From NCBI GenBank assembly GCA_964496435.1, contig CAZBZP010000005.1:1-64000 (forward strand): DNA of 64,000 nucleotides. Reading direction: 5' to 3'. Position numbers and translations under genes: made by a program. A model generated the notes under the pieces. The model saw nothing but the letters and a program-made list of their open reading frames with translations. It had not been told where the DNA came from and searched no databases. Positions 33,748-43,755 of this stretch are shown piece after piece (position 1 is the first letter of the stretch; each line of letters starts with the position of its first letter). The stretch comes from Berkiella sp964496435 (GTDB lineage Bacteria > Pseudomonadota > Gammaproteobacteria > Berkiellales > Berkiellaceae).

Positions 33748-34745
33748 GATAGGGCAACAGCTTTTTCAATAGTACTGTAGTGAAGCGCAAGCTGTAAGGC
33801 TTTTATAAGACTGCTTTCTTTGGCTAAGCCTGTACCTGCAATCTCTAAAGCAGTGCCGTGATCAACAGAAGTACGTAAAAAAGGTAAGCCTAAAGTGATA
33901 TTAACGATGTCACCAAAATAAAGTGCTTTGATAGGTGCTATGCCTTGATCATGATACATGGCTAAATAAGCATCCACGCTTTTTCTATTTTCAGGTGTAA
34001 AGGCGGTATCACCGCTCACAGGACCGGATACGGGCAAGCCCTCTTCTTTTAATTTTCTAATGAGGCCAAACATAAATGATTGTTCTTCATCCCCGATTTT
34101 GCCGTACTCACCAGCATGTGGATTCAAGCCCAACACGCGTATCCGTGGGGAGCTAATATGAAAAGTGTTGACAAGCCCTTGATGCAATAGACGAATTGCA
34201 CTTTCTAATCTTTGGGGCGTTAACACATGGCTTACATCGCGCAAAGGAACATGCGTTGTCGCCATACCAACAATGATTTCTGGTGTATAAAAAGTCATTA
34301 ATACCGATTCAACGCCTGCTAAGGCTGCTAAATATTCTGTATGTCCCAAAAAGGGAACACCACTTTGTTGGATAATGGCTTTATGGATGGGCGCCGTAAC
34401 TAAGGCGGCTGTTTGCTTGCTTGCGCATAATTCAAAAGCCTTATCAAGCATTTTAAGTACGGCGCTAGCATTGGCCACATTTAAATCGCCAGCAATACAT
34501 TTTTCAACGAGCGGCACATCTACGATATCGATGCGGTGATTGCCGTTCGCTTTTGGCGGCGATGCGGCATCAAAATCAACCAAATCAATAGGAATATCTA
34601 ATTCTTTGGCTCGTTCTTTTAAGGTTTGGGCACAGCCGACTAAAACGACTTGTGCCTCTAAGGGTAAGCTGGCCAATTTTAAACAAATATCCGGCCCAAC
34701 ACCGGCAGGTTCACCGAGTGTTAAGGCTATGCGCGCAACCGTCAT
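33744..34745 (-). CDS. pdxA: 4-hydroxythreonine-4-phosphate dehydrogenase
   Basis: 333 residues. The metal and substrate residues lie in TAPIHKAIIQQSGVPFLGHTE (here TAPIHKA and GHTEYLA), GLNPHAGEYG, GPVSGDTAF and YHDQGIAPIKAL. The enzyme makes the amino-ketone precursor of pyridoxal phosphate. It begins 3 bases after surA and overlaps rsmA. Confidence 0.96.
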   Translation of the reverse strand: MTVARIALTLGEPAGVGPDICLKLASLPLEAQVVLVGCAQTLKERAKELDIPIDLVDFDAASPPKANGNHRIDIVDVPLVEKCIAGDLNVANASAVLKMLDKAFELCASKQTAALVTAPIHKAIIQQSGVPFLGHTEYLAALAGVESVLMTFYTPEIIVGMATTHVPLRDVSHVLTPQRLESAIRLLHQGLVNTFHISSPRIRVLGLNPHAGEYGKIGDEEQSFMFGLIRKLKEEGLPVSGPVSGDTAFTPENRKSVDAYLAMYHDQGIAPIKALYFGDIVNITLGLPFLRTSVDHGTALEIAGTGLAKESSLIKALQLALHYSTIEKAVALS

Positions 34746-34748
34746 CGT

Positions 34749-36038
34749 TTAGGTCTCATCAAAGATCTTAACATAGGCTTCATCGCGTAATTGCCGTGCC
34801 CAAATTTGGATCTTTTCATCAAGTTTACGTTGTTGCAGCATCTCTTTCGCTCTTTGGCGTAAAGCGACTTCATCATTGCTGAGCGTTTTTCTGTCAAGCA
34901 CTTCCATAATGTGCCAGCCAAAAGAAGTTTTAAATGGCTCTGAAACCTCATGGGTAGGCAATTTTTCCATTACTGCGCTAAATTCAGGAACAAGCACTTC
35001 ATTGCTGACCCAACCGAGGTTGCCGCCGTTGCTGCTCGAGGCAAGATCGCCAGAATACGTTTTTGCGAGTTGCGCAAAATCTTCACCTTGTGCGATTTTT
35101 TTCTTGAGTTCGTTTAATTTTGCTTTGGCATCACTGTCTGTGGTGTTGGCATTGGTTTTAACCAAAATGTGCCTCACGGAAGTTTTAGCAACAGCCGTTG
35201 ATGCACCTGTTTGGCGCTTATCCATTAACTTGATGATATGGATACCACTGCTGCTTCGAATAGCATCAGGAACATCACTTACTTTTAAGGTAGGAACAAC
35301 TTTTTCAAATAGCGTGGGTAATTCAGGTAATTTACGCCAGCCAAGATCGCCACCATTCAAAGCGCTTTCACCTGTGGAATTAGCAATCGCCAACTGGGCA
35401 AAATCACCACCTTGGCGTAATTTGCTGACAATTTGGTTAGCCTTTTCTGTCGCTTTTTCCAATTCTTCAGGGCTTGGAGATTCAGAAAGCGGGATCATGA
35501 TGTGACTTAAATGATATTCCGTTGATAATCCACCTAAACCATGAGAGGAGTTTAAGAACTGATTCACTTCTTGCTCTGTTACTTGAATGTCTGGCAGTAA
35601 ATCACGTTGCTGTAGTTGGGAAATCATGATTTGTTGACGGATGCTGTTGCGATAAGCATTAAAATCCATACCTTGTTGAGCTAAAGCTTCACGCATGCCT
35701 GTTACCGTGATTTGGTTATCTCTGGCAATCTTATCAATAGCATTATCTAACATATTGTCATCGACTTGGATGCCGGTTTTTTTGGCATATTGTGATTGGG
35801 TGTGCGTCATGATCAAATGATCTAGCACTTGTTTTTTTAGCGCTTTTTGATCGGGCATTTTATTGCCGCTGGCATGAATTTGTTGGGTAACAAGGCCTAA
35901 CTGGTTTGCAAGTTCACTCTTGGTGATAATCGCATCATTAACGACAGCTGCGATCCCATCAATGGGCTCTGCTTTACCGATAGCGCATGTACTTAATCCT
36001 AAGAGTGCAAAACTTAATAAGGTTTTCAGCTTTTGCAT
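34749..36038 (-). CDS. surA: Periplasmic chaperone and prolyl isomerase SurA
   Basis: 429 residues with a signal peptide (about 1-23). An N-terminal chaperone domain (GIAAVVNDAIITKSEL) is followed by two parvulin domains: ... GLSTEYHLSHIMIPL near 170-265 and VRHILVKTNA near 285-390, each with a GGDLGW/GGNLGW segment. A C-terminal helix closes the chaperone core. It escorts outer-membrane proteins, including LptD encoded just upstream. Confidence 0.95.
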   Translation of the reverse strand: MQKLKTLLSFALLGLSTCAIGKAEPIDGIAAVVNDAIITKSELANQLGLVTQQIHASGNKMPDQKALKKQVLDHLIMTHTQSQYAKKTGIQVDDNMLDNAIDKIARDNQITVTGMREALAQQGMDFNAYRNSIRQQIMISQLQQRDLLPDIQVTEQEVNQFLNSSHGLGGLSTEYHLSHIMIPLSESPSPEELEKATEKANQIVSKLRQGGDFAQLAIANSTGESALNGGDLGWRKLPELPTLFEKVVPTLKVSDVPDAIRSSSGIHIIKLMDKRQTGASTAVAKTSVRHILVKTNANTTDSDAKAKLNELKKKIAQGEDFAQLAKTYSGDLASSSNGGNLGWVSNEVLVPEFSAVMEKLPTHEVSEPFKTSFGWHIMEVLDRKTLSNDEVALRQRAKEMLQQRKLDEKIQIWARQLRDEAYVKIFDET

Positions 36039-36131
36039 AGTTCGCCTATATATTTTTAAAAGTTATCTAACATTCTTTTTGGCTTGGAAATTGTTAAAAA
36101 GTATATCTCATTTTTAGTTGCTTGTTAGGTG

Positions 36132-38690
36132 CTAATACAATGGAATTTCCTCAGGTGGGAAGTAATTCTTGTTAGGATTCGAAAGCCATTGTTGTCGTGA
36201 AGCCAAGGGGGTATAGCCAGGAATTTTTTGTCTTAAACGACCATCAGGGTTATTCATACCAATCGCACTTAAGCCTTTGAATACCAGTTGTGCAAAGAAT
36301 CCTGTGGCATAGGCATTAGGGTAAAAGTGATTGTTTGAAATGCGATAGCGCGAGCCAACCAGCTGAACAGCAATACAACAAGCGTTATATTCGAAGCCAC
36401 CCACCACTTCAACAGTTTGCTTTTTCTCAAAATCATAGCGCCAAAGCGACAACAAATCCCAATGCAAACTCACCGGCCAAAGAATGGATGCATCTGCTTG
36501 GCTTAAACTGCCCATTTCGCCGGTATTGACGTCCGTTTGGGCAATGTCATGCTTTAACCAATAGTAGTTGGCATTAAACACTTTATGGGCACTAGGACGG
36601 TACTGCATATTAAAGGCAGCTTGCTCTGCTACCCTTTGCACGCTATCCCATTCCCAGAATATGCCACCGGAAAGTGTCGGTGATGCATGTAACTCTGCTT
36701 GTGCTATCAGCTTGGAATGTTTTTCGGTATCGCTATCATCTTCAAATGAAAAGCAGCCATTACCTTGACCTAAATCTTCGCACAAAGAAACTTGCCTATC
36801 TTGGAAGTAAAATATTTGACCGACACTGGCCCGTAATAATTCGTGGCCACCATTTATCGGCAGAAAGCGTGACATGACACTGACACTGACTTGGTTTGCA
36901 TCACCTATTCTGTCTCGTCCGCTGAAACGATTATCTCGGAAAAGTTGCGCATAGCTAAAATTCATCACACCACTGTCAAAGTCAGGGTATAAATGTTGAT
37001 CGCGAAAAGGAACATATAAATAATAAAGGCGTGGTTCTAAAGTTTGAACACCACTAAAAAAACGATAATTAATATCACGTTCAAAAAATAACCCAGAATC
37101 AACGTCATATAAGGGAATTGAGCGATTGGGCTCTTTGGGTAATTGTTGATTTTGGGCATCTTGCGACAAAGTTAAAGAATATTGTAGCCAATCCAGCTGC
37201 ATGCGGGGCGTAATATAAAACCATTGTTCTTCTATCGGTAAACTCAGGCTTGGCCGCATGTGGAAACGCTGGCCAGTTGTTACAGGATTTTGCGTTACCA
37301 ATTGGGGGCGATGCGTAAAATTAACCGTTTCACCATTGAGCGCAAAGGTGAGTCCAAAAATTTGGTTTGGATAAATTCCTTGAAAAACCCATTGAGGCTG
37401 TCTTTTATAAATTTCTTCATTAATCGGTTTAGAGAGGGGCTGTAAGACTTGATATTCTTCAATATTAAAATAATGCGTCCAATAATCGCCATAATAAGAC
37501 AAATTGGCTTGTTGTGGTAAATGGATAATGCTGGCTGTATTGATATCATTACCTAAATCCACAAAATAATTATCATCAGACACATAATCAAAAATAGCAT
37601 TGAATTGCCAGCGACGGTTCCATTGGGTGCTGTGTCGAAAATTAAAAGCCGATCTATCATTGCTACCATGTAAGGCTACAATCCGCGGATCTTGAAAGGA
37701 CAAACCTTCAGGCGGCGATAAGCGATTTTGCTGTTGAAAAAGCCCATATTTTCTATCATTGGGCAAAAAGTGCCATTGTAGGGTCCCTTCGCTGTTATTA
37801 GCCCATAAATAACGTAATTTAGTTTGACCTTCCACGCCACGCTCAGATAACCACTTGCCGGCAAAAAGGAGATCATAATTGGGGGCAATATTCCAGTAAT
37901 AGGGAATCGTAAATTCATAACCTGAATTACTACTTGAGCCATAACTGGGGAATAAGAAACCACTATGGCGTTCATTATCAATAGGGTAATTTAAATAGGG
38001 AAAATAAAAGACAGGGTAGTCTTTCATTTTTAATTTTACATGCTTGGCTGTTGCACGACCGCTTTTTGGATAAAGAGAAATCTTATCTGCTTTTAAGGCC
38101 CAGGTGTTTTGATTGGGTGCACACGTCGTATAATTTGCTTTCTCTAAATGTAAATTCGAATCCTCATCGACATCAATGCTATCTGCATAGCCTCTGGCAT
38201 GACGAGGATAGTAACGATAAAAAGCATTCTCAAAATGAAAGTGTTGTGGCTGGTGAATATATTCAGCCGAGGTTCCCCACACTCTTAAACTGGGCGCCAC
38301 AAAGTGAATATTGCCATTGGCAATAATTTTATTCCATTCTTGTGATATTTCATCTCGCTCGACGATAATTTCATCGGTGTGTAAATAGCTTTCACCTTGA
38401 TTAAATGTAACATCGCCGCGTAGTAATGAACGACCTTGGAGAGTAAACTCAGTTTCATTTGCTGACAGCACTAAGGGTAGTTGCCAATTATCTTTGGCTG
38501 AGAGTGTTGTGCTCTTGGCAAATGGCGCATAATGTCCTTGACATAGGCTCAATGAAGCAGGTTCTACTACCCAATCACTTTCTGGATCGATGCGCGTAGA
38601 ATCACTTGATGGGTCTTGAGAACTGGCAAAGCAAGGATAGCTTGGGGCCAGTAATGCAAGTAAAAAAACTAGCTTCTTTATGCTGATCAA
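36132..38690 (-). CDS. lptD: LPS-assembly protein LptD
   Basis: 852 residues: signal peptide (about 1-22), a periplasmic OstA/LptA-like jellyroll (about 70-210, for example RGDVTFNQGESYLHTDEI, cut as GDVTFNQGESYLHTD), then a large beta-barrel. YFPYLNYPIDNERHSGFLFPS marks the barrel entry (PYLNYPIDNERHSG). Cysteines near 26-52 and near the C-terminal barrel (EYNACCIAV) fit the disulfides known to be needed. It inserts LPS into the outer membrane. No ATG fits the frame; the only reasonable start is TTG at 38690. Confidence 0.95.
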   Translation of the reverse strand: MISIKKLVFLLALLAPSYPCFASSQDPSSDSTRIDPESDWVVEPASLSLCQGHYAPFAKSTTLSAKDNWQLPLVLSANETEFTLQGRSLLRGDVTFNQGESYLHTDEIIVERDEISQEWNKIIANGNIHFVAPSLRVWGTSAEYIHQPQHFHFENAFYRYYPRHARGYADSIDVDEDSNLHLEKANYTTCAPNQNTWALKADKISLYPKSGRATAKHVKLKMKDYPVFYFPYLNYPIDNERHSGFLFPSYGSSSNSGYEFTIPYYWNIAPNYDLLFAGKWLSERGVEGQTKLRYLWANNSEGTLQWHFLPNDRKYGLFQQQNRLSPPEGLSFQDPRIVALHGSNDRSAFNFRHSTQWNRRWQFNAIFDYVSDDNYFVDLGNDINTASIIHLPQQANLSYYGDYWTHYFNIEEYQVLQPLSKPINEEIYKRQPQWVFQGIYPNQIFGLTFALNGETVNFTHRPQLVTQNPVTTGQRFHMRPSLSLPIEEQWFYITPRMQLDWLQYSLTLSQDAQNQQLPKEPNRSIPLYDVDSGLFFERDINYRFFSGVQTLEPRLYYLYVPFRDQHLYPDFDSGVMNFSYAQLFRDNRFSGRDRIGDANQVSVSVMSRFLPINGGHELLRASVGQIFYFQDRQVSLCEDLGQGNGCFSFEDDSDTEKHSKLIAQAELHASPTLSGGIFWEWDSVQRVAEQAAFNMQYRPSAHKVFNANYYWLKHDIAQTDVNTGEMGSLSQADASILWPVSLHWDLLSLWRYDFEKKQTVEVVGGFEYNACCIAVQLVGSRYRISNNHFYPNAYATGFFAQLVFKGLSAIGMNNPDGRLRQKIPGYTPLASRQQWLSNPNKNYFPPEEIPLY

Positions 38691-38758
38691 CTTTATTATA
38701 TCTATTATTAAATAAGGTTCCCGGCGAGTATATCATCTTTCATGTGGAGTTCATTCTG

Positions 38759-39799
38759 ATGGAAAATTTTGAATTAAATTTACGGCAATGGATTAGCCAA
38801 CAACTTGGGACGCATGAGTTTCAGTTTAATGCTCTACCTGGAGATGCAAGTTTTAGAGCTTACTTTCGAATAAGACAGGGCGCAAACAGTTACATTGCAA
38901 TGCTGGCCCCCCCTAGTAAAGAAAGAACGGATGATTTTGTTCGCATTGCTTGCGCTTGGCATGAGCAGGGGGTGCTTGTTCCTGAGATCTTAGCCTGGGA
39001 AAAGGCGCAAGGTTTTGTTTTGTTAACTGACTTTGGCGATGCCTTGCTGCTGGATAACCTGAATCCACAAAATGTGGAGAATTATTATCGAACGGCGATG
39101 CATGCGCTGGTTGATTTACAAAAGACTTGTCCCAAAGCTATTCATTTACCGCCTTATGATGCGCAATATGCCATGTTAGAGTTGAGTTATTTCCAAGATT
39201 GGTTTGTGCATCAGTTATTGGGGATTTCTTTTAGTGCCGAAGAAAGCACAGCTTGGGCAGATGCGGCGGAATTTATCATTCAACAATTTTGTGCTATCCC
39301 CCAAGCGACGGTACATCGTGATTATCACTCACGCAATTTGATGGTAGTAGGACAATCAAAGCTGGGCATAATAGACTTTCAAGATGCTATGGTGGGCCCT
39401 ATCACTTATGATTTAGTTTCACTCTTAAAAGATTGTTATATTACCTGGCCCCATAACGATATTAACCGTTGGGTATCTTATTTCTATGAAAAATTACAAG
39501 AACAACAACAGCTAGCCCAGAACATATCATTGGCACAGTTTAATCAGTGGTTTGATATTGTTGGTTTACAAAGACATCTTAAAGTATTGGGGATCTTTTC
39601 TCGTTTAAAACTGCGTGATAATAAAGCCCACTATTTACAGCATTTACCGCGCATTATGCAATATATTTTAAATGTGACAACAAAATATGCCGTATTGGGC
39701 GGTTTTCATCAGTTTATGGTGAACACGGTTTTACCTAAAATGGAAGCTGCCTTATTGCAGCAGGGAATTCATTCAGCAACAGAGGTCAAAGTAGCCTGA
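38759..39799 (+). CDS. amgK: N-acetylmuramate/N-acetylglucosamine kinase
   Basis: 346 residues from the ATG at 38759 with GGAG 9 bases upstream. It has an aminoglycoside-phosphotransferase fold: HRDYHSRNLMV is the catalytic loop and IIDFQDAMVGPITYDLVSLL the metal-binding segment. The murU gene follows with a 1-base overlap, which identifies it as AmgK, the anomeric sugar kinase of MurNAc recycling that bypasses de novo MurNAc synthesis. It is divergent from lptD. Confidence 0.92.
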   Translation: MENFELNLRQWISQQLGTHEFQFNALPGDASFRAYFRIRQGANSYIAMLAPPSKERTDDFVRIACAWHEQGVLVPEILAWEKAQGFVLLTDFGDALLLDNLNPQNVENYYRTAMHALVDLQKTCPKAIHLPPYDAQYAMLELSYFQDWFVHQLLGISFSAEESTAWADAAEFIIQQFCAIPQATVHRDYHSRNLMVVGQSKLGIIDFQDAMVGPITYDLVSLLKDCYITWPHNDINRWVSYFYEKLQEQQQLAQNISLAQFNQWFDIVGLQRHLKVLGIFSRLKLRDNKAHYLQHLPRIMQYILNVTTKYAVLGGFHQFMVNTVLPKMEAALLQQGIHSATEVKVA

Positions 39800-40491
39800 T
39801 GCGCGCCATGATTTTAGCTGCAGGTCGAGGCACACGCCTACGGCCTTTAACAGATACATGCCCTAAACCACTTATTAAAGTGTGTGATAAATCTTTAATT
39901 GTTTATCATCTTGAGAATCTTAAATTGGCAGGATTCTCCGAGGTCGTCATCAATGTGCGTCACTTGGGTGAAAAGATCCAAGCTTATCTGGGTAATGGTC
40001 ATGCTTTTGGCTTGAATATTGTCTACTCAGTTGAAAATGAAGAACTTGAAGTTGGCGGTGGGATCTGCCAGGCCTTGCCTTTATTAGGTGAGGATCCCTT
40101 TGTCATTGTTAATGGTGACATCTGGACAGATTATCCCTTTGAAACTTTAAAACACAAGGCCAAAGGTTTGGCTTACTTAGTGTTGGTGCAAAATCCGCTT
40201 CATAATACAAAAGGGGATTTTGCAATTGGTGAAAACTATTTGTTAATAAGATCAAACCTTGAGCCAACCTATACCTATGCGGGCATCTCTGTTTTACATC
40301 CGCATCTATTTGCAGATGCGACAAGGGGTGCTTCATTTCGTTTAGCGCCCTATTTAGATAAGGCAATTGCACAACAGGGTCTATATGGCGAATATTATGA
40401 TGGTGAATGGACTGATGTTGGCACGCTTGAGCGTTTGCAATTTTTAGAACAATCATTGAGCGCTCACTTTGCCAAAAAGATGAATTGTTAA
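39799..40491 (+). CDS. murU: N-acetylmuramate 1-phosphate uridylyltransferase
   Basis: 230 residues. The nucleotidyltransferase signature AMILAAGRGTRLRPLTDTCPKPL (residues 3-25, GRGTRLRPLTD core) is followed by VNGDIWTDYPFE for metal binding and WTDVGT near the end. It turns MurNAc-1-phosphate into UDP-MurNAc after AmgK. Pairing with amgK separates it from other sugar nucleotidyltransferases. Confidence 0.92.
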   Translation: MRAMILAAGRGTRLRPLTDTCPKPLIKVCDKSLIVYHLENLKLAGFSEVVINVRHLGEKIQAYLGNGHAFGLNIVYSVENEELEVGGGICQALPLLGEDPFVIVNGDIWTDYPFETLKHKAKGLAYLVLVQNPLHNTKGDFAIGENYLLIRSNLEPTYTYAGISVLHPHLFADATRGASFRLAPYLDKAIAQQGLYGEYYDGEWTDVGTLERLQFLEQSLSAHFAKKMNC

Positions 40492-41295
40492 ATGAACATA
40501 TTTGGCAAGATATTTGGGGCCATTTTTGGCTATTTAATGTATGGTCCATTGGGCTTAATTATTGGGGTTGGTATCGGTCATATATTTGATAGGGGACTAT
40601 CCTTAAATGATGCGATTTCCAAAAATCCTGATGTTGTTTTAGCCAGAAAGGTTTTTTTTAAGACAACATTTACCATGATGGGCTATATTGCCAAAGCTGA
40701 TGGCAGAGTCTCTGAGCAAGAAATTCAAGTGGCAAGAGAAGCGATGTCTCACCTGCAACTCACTGCCGATCAAAAAATGTCGGCTATTCAATATTTTAAT
40801 CAAGGAAAATCACCCGATTTTAATTTTAATGCGGCCTTGGATAATTTTGTTAAAAATTGTGGCCGTCATCCGCAACTGGTGAGACTTTTCGTTGAAATCC
40901 AAATTCAAGCAGCATTAGTTGATGGACAGCCACATCATATAAAGCGCCAAGTATTAGAAATATTATGTGATAAATTACATATACCACGCTCTGTCTTGTG
41001 GCAAATGGAATCTGCACGTTCTACTGACAAAGGTTATAATTATGAACAGCGTGAAAGCCAAGTCTCTGTAAAACCACAAGATGAATTAGCAGATGCTTTT
41101 AAAGTGCTTGAAGTGCCAGATACTTCAAGTCATGCCCAAGTGAAAAAGGCCTACCGAAAACTGATGAGCTTACATCATCCTGACAAATTGCTGGCCAAAG
41201 GTTTACCAAATGAAATGATCAAAGTAGCTACTGAAAAAGCGCAAAAAATTCAGAATGCTTATGATTTAATTTGCAAATATCGGGCTTGGCATTAA
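40492..41295 (+). CDS. djlA: Membrane-anchored DnaJ-like co-chaperone DjlA
   Basis: 267 residues. A short N-terminal glycine-rich membrane helix (about 5-28) is followed by a TerB-like domain (YIAKADGRVSEQEIQVAREAM, about 64-84) and a C-terminal J domain with the HPD motif in LHHPDKLLAKG (about 223-233). This order is unique to DjlA, which recruits DnaK at the inner membrane. It starts directly after the murU stop. Confidence 0.94.
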   Translation: MNIFGKIFGAIFGYLMYGPLGLIIGVGIGHIFDRGLSLNDAISKNPDVVLARKVFFKTTFTMMGYIAKADGRVSEQEIQVAREAMSHLQLTADQKMSAIQYFNQGKSPDFNFNAALDNFVKNCGRHPQLVRLFVEIQIQAALVDGQPHHIKRQVLEILCDKLHIPRSVLWQMESARSTDKGYNYEQRESQVSVKPQDELADAFKVLEVPDTSSHAQVKKAYRKLMSLHHPDKLLAKGLPNEMIKVATEKAQKIQNAYDLICKYRAWH

Positions 41296-41343
41296 TATAA
41301 GCTTCATCATTATTAATTGATGCTAAAACATAGGTAGCGCCTA

Positions 41344-41526
41344 TTATTTAGGGCGAGCTACTTTTTGTTCTTGCTCCACAGGCTTAGAATCTTGCTTTTG
41401 GCTAGGGGAACACACGGACAGTGGCATTCTTTGATAGTGAGTAATGTGTGTATTAATACGTTCTTCAGCGGCTCTTCTTTGTTCTTGCGGTAATTGATTA
41501 AATATCTCTTGCGCCATATTCCACAT
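41344..41526 (-). CDS. Small unrecognised protein
   Basis: 60 residues. AAGG lies about 8 bases upstream of the ATG at 41526. The first half is helical (AQEIFNQLPQEQRRAAEERI), the second half Lys/Gln/Pro-rich. There are no neighbours on this strand to support it, apart from the IolC-like gene further upstream. It may be a real small gene or chance. Confidence 0.45.
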   Translation of the reverse strand: MWNMAQEIFNQLPQEQRRAAEERINTHITHYQRMPLSVCSPSQKQDSKPVEQEQKVARPK

Positions 41527-41651
41527 GATTGTGACCTTTTTTTAAAAAAATATGTAAGAGTGTAATGAGTATAAAGGCCAAAATCATATTAAAACTGACA
41601 GCTGCTTAGAAAAAAGCGACGCATAAACGAAAGTAGCACTAAATTCGACCT

Positions 41652-41683
41652 AAAATGCTGCGCAAGCTTAAGCGCAGCATTTT
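41652..41683 (-). terminator. Terminator after the IolC-DUF2090 gene
   Basis: AAAATGCTGCGC and GCGCAGCATTTT form a perfect 12-bp stem around an 8-base loop, 20 bases past the stop of the gene ending at 41703. Confidence 0.75.
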
Positions 41684-41702
41684 GGATTATCTAAAAGATA
41701 AC

Positions 41703-43571
41703 TCAGGCAGTTTTAGCAGATTGTGCTTTGGCTTTTGCTTGTTGCCAAGAAGCAATTGCCTTCTCAAAGTTACGGCTCACCGCATCAATGAGGGCTTGAT
41801 TGCTTATCATTTGTGCACACCATTGGTTAAGCTCAACTTGGAACAAACTCTTATCAACCACAAAGCCTTTGCAGAAATCTTGTTTGGCTGCATTATTAAA
41901 CATCATTTGTAGTTGCTCATTAGTGGCTTGTAAGCCCAAGAGCATAACACCTTTGCAGAACCTATCGTTTTCAGTAATGACACGTTGCATATTTTCGAAA
42001 CTACGTTGATCGCGCGGTGGCACTATTTGCCACCAGTCAGGGTAAATACCAATTTCATACATGCGCTGCATAATATGACTAATCGTGCTGGCAGTTATTA
42101 AGCTGCTAGCGCTGGGGGCTAAATCTAATATTAATTCATGTCCGGTTCTACGTGTTGCTAAATAAAGATGACTTAACACGGCTTCTTGTTGCTGACGTAG
42201 CGCATATCTATCATCAGGATGATAAACAAAGGTTAATTTAACCGCGTGATGTTTGGGCCAATGTAACAAAGTATGTGTGACATCGGTATCACCTTGAAAT
42301 TGCAATGGCACTTGTCCTGGCACTTCTAAACCGCGCATCAGAAGATGAGGAGCACTTAAGGCATCAAGCAATTCATTTTCAGGGAAAGCATCTGTCAAAA
42401 TGCTCACATTCGGATAATCCATCGCTGCTTTTTGAATACCGGTTGCTATCAGCATTTTGGCTTGGGTGATGACTTCTTCATCCACATTTGCCGCTTCGGC
42501 CATTTTTAGCCATTGTTGATGTGTGCCAAAATTGAAGGTGTAGAGTTCATCTTGATGAGAAACACGTCTTGTTGCGTAATGTATATGTTCAAACAAAGGC
42601 GTACGAATGGTTTGTACCACTTGTGATTGTGAAGATAAATAAATCGTTAACTCATCTAAGCTGGGTAAACTGTCGCTATGATCTTCTCGTTCTTGGGTAA
42701 GGCTTAAGCCTGCCATCGCATATTCACAACATTTTTCCTGCGAAAATCCATTTAACCAAGCATAAACACCGCTGATGATAAAAGATTCTTTAGCAGTAAA
42801 AGGCGTATTCTTATCAAGGCCAAAACCCTTATGGTGAGGGGTGGATTCAACATCTAGAGGTATTTGTGAGAAGCAAAAACAACCTTGGTTATTTTTTAGC
42901 ATAAACAGTGCGTTGGTTAAGGTGCGCAATTGGGTTAATGCGTTGTATGCCTCTTTTTCACCAATGAGATATTTAAAGTCTTGTTCATAACCAACGATCA
43001 ATGAACAATGCGGTAATATTTTAAGTAATGTGCTTTGATTGTTATCATCAATATAATCTAGAGCAAGAATAATCTTAGTGTCTCTTTGTTGAGCAGCATC
43101 AATGGCGGCATTAATAATACGTTGACCATTTGTGGTCTCAAAACTAGAGCTGGTGATGAGCAGTGCTTGTGCTTTAGCAATAAAAGCAGCAGAAAGAAAA
43201 GCTTCATCTGCTAAGATAGGTGCGCCTTGATTTTTATAATGAATTAAAGGAAAGGACAATCGATTTTGCGTAGCACGGAACATGATGGCGCTTTGATTTT
43301 GGCTATCCATTTGCACCTGCGAGATATCCACCTTTTCATGTTGCATCGTTTCAATAATAAATTGACCCAAATCATCTTGGGCTATGGATGAAATCAAAGC
43401 GGTATTCAATCCCAAACGTGCAAAACCTTTGGCATAAGCGGTTATTCCCCCGACATGCTTTTTAAAAGAGAGCATGTCCTTAAGGCTGGCACCAATTTGC
43501 TCGCCATAAAAATCGACAAAAGATTGCCCAATTACAATAATGTCGAAGATAGGTGGGGTAGGTGTTTTCAT
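41703..43571 (-). CDS. IolC-type sugar kinase fused to DUF2090 aldolase-like domain
   Basis: 622 residues. Residues 8-315 are a PfkB fold closest to 5-dehydro-2-deoxygluconokinase (VDFYGEQIGASLKDMLSF). Residues 330-605 are the DUF2090 TIM-barrel domain fused to IolC in many proteobacteria (YTFNFGTHQQWLKMAEAA, GIYPDWWQI). The kinase part looks damaged: the anion-hole/catalytic GAGD segment is replaced by FTAKESFIISG (258-268), and the sugar-binding GG(S/T)xxN region reads GGITAYAK. No other inositol genes are nearby. The DUF2090 part may be the working unit. AAGGA precedes the ATG. Confidence 0.82.
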   Translation of the reverse strand: MKTPTPPIFDIIVIGQSFVDFYGEQIGASLKDMLSFKKHVGGITAYAKGFARLGLNTALISSIAQDDLGQFIIETMQHEKVDISQVQMDSQNQSAIMFRATQNRLSFPLIHYKNQGAPILADEAFLSAAFIAKAQALLITSSSFETTNGQRIINAAIDAAQQRDTKIILALDYIDDNNQSTLLKILPHCSLIVGYEQDFKYLIGEKEAYNALTQLRTLTNALFMLKNNQGCFCFSQIPLDVESTPHHKGFGLDKNTPFTAKESFIISGVYAWLNGFSQEKCCEYAMAGLSLTQEREDHSDSLPSLDELTIYLSSQSQVVQTIRTPLFEHIHYATRRVSHQDELYTFNFGTHQQWLKMAEAANVDEEVITQAKMLIATGIQKAAMDYPNVSILTDAFPENELLDALSAPHLLMRGLEVPGQVPLQFQGDTDVTHTLLHWPKHHAVKLTFVYHPDDRYALRQQQEAVLSHLYLATRRTGHELILDLAPSASSLITASTISHIMQRMYEIGIYPDWWQIVPPRDQRSFENMQRVITENDRFCKGVMLLGLQATNEQLQMMFNNAAKQDFCKGFVVDKSLFQVELNQWCAQMISNQALIDAVSRNFEKAIASWQQAKAKAQSAKTA

Positions 43572-43701
43572 CGTCCGGGTTCCTTTTTGAATCTGATTAT
43601 TTTGTAGACTAAATCAGTTAAAATAACCAGAAGCGCTAATCCATAAGCACAAGTTCTATCAATCTACAATATAGTATGGACTGCAATTTAGGAATGAAAA
43701 G

Positions 43702-43730
43702 TGCGCCATGAGAGAAAATTTCATGGCGCA
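43702..43730 (-). terminator. Terminator after the TetR-family gene
   Basis: TGCGCCATGA and TCATGGCGCA form a perfect 10-bp stem with a 9-base loop. On the minus strand CTTTTC follows. It lies 26 bases after the regulator's stop. Confidence 0.65.
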
Positions 43731-43755
43731 ATCAAAGAAAGGCAAAAATGGTACT

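Noticed and set aside
34876..35505. 209-codon frame antisense to surA
   Set aside because: Shadow of a well-supported surA; composition Ser/Leu-rich without family features.
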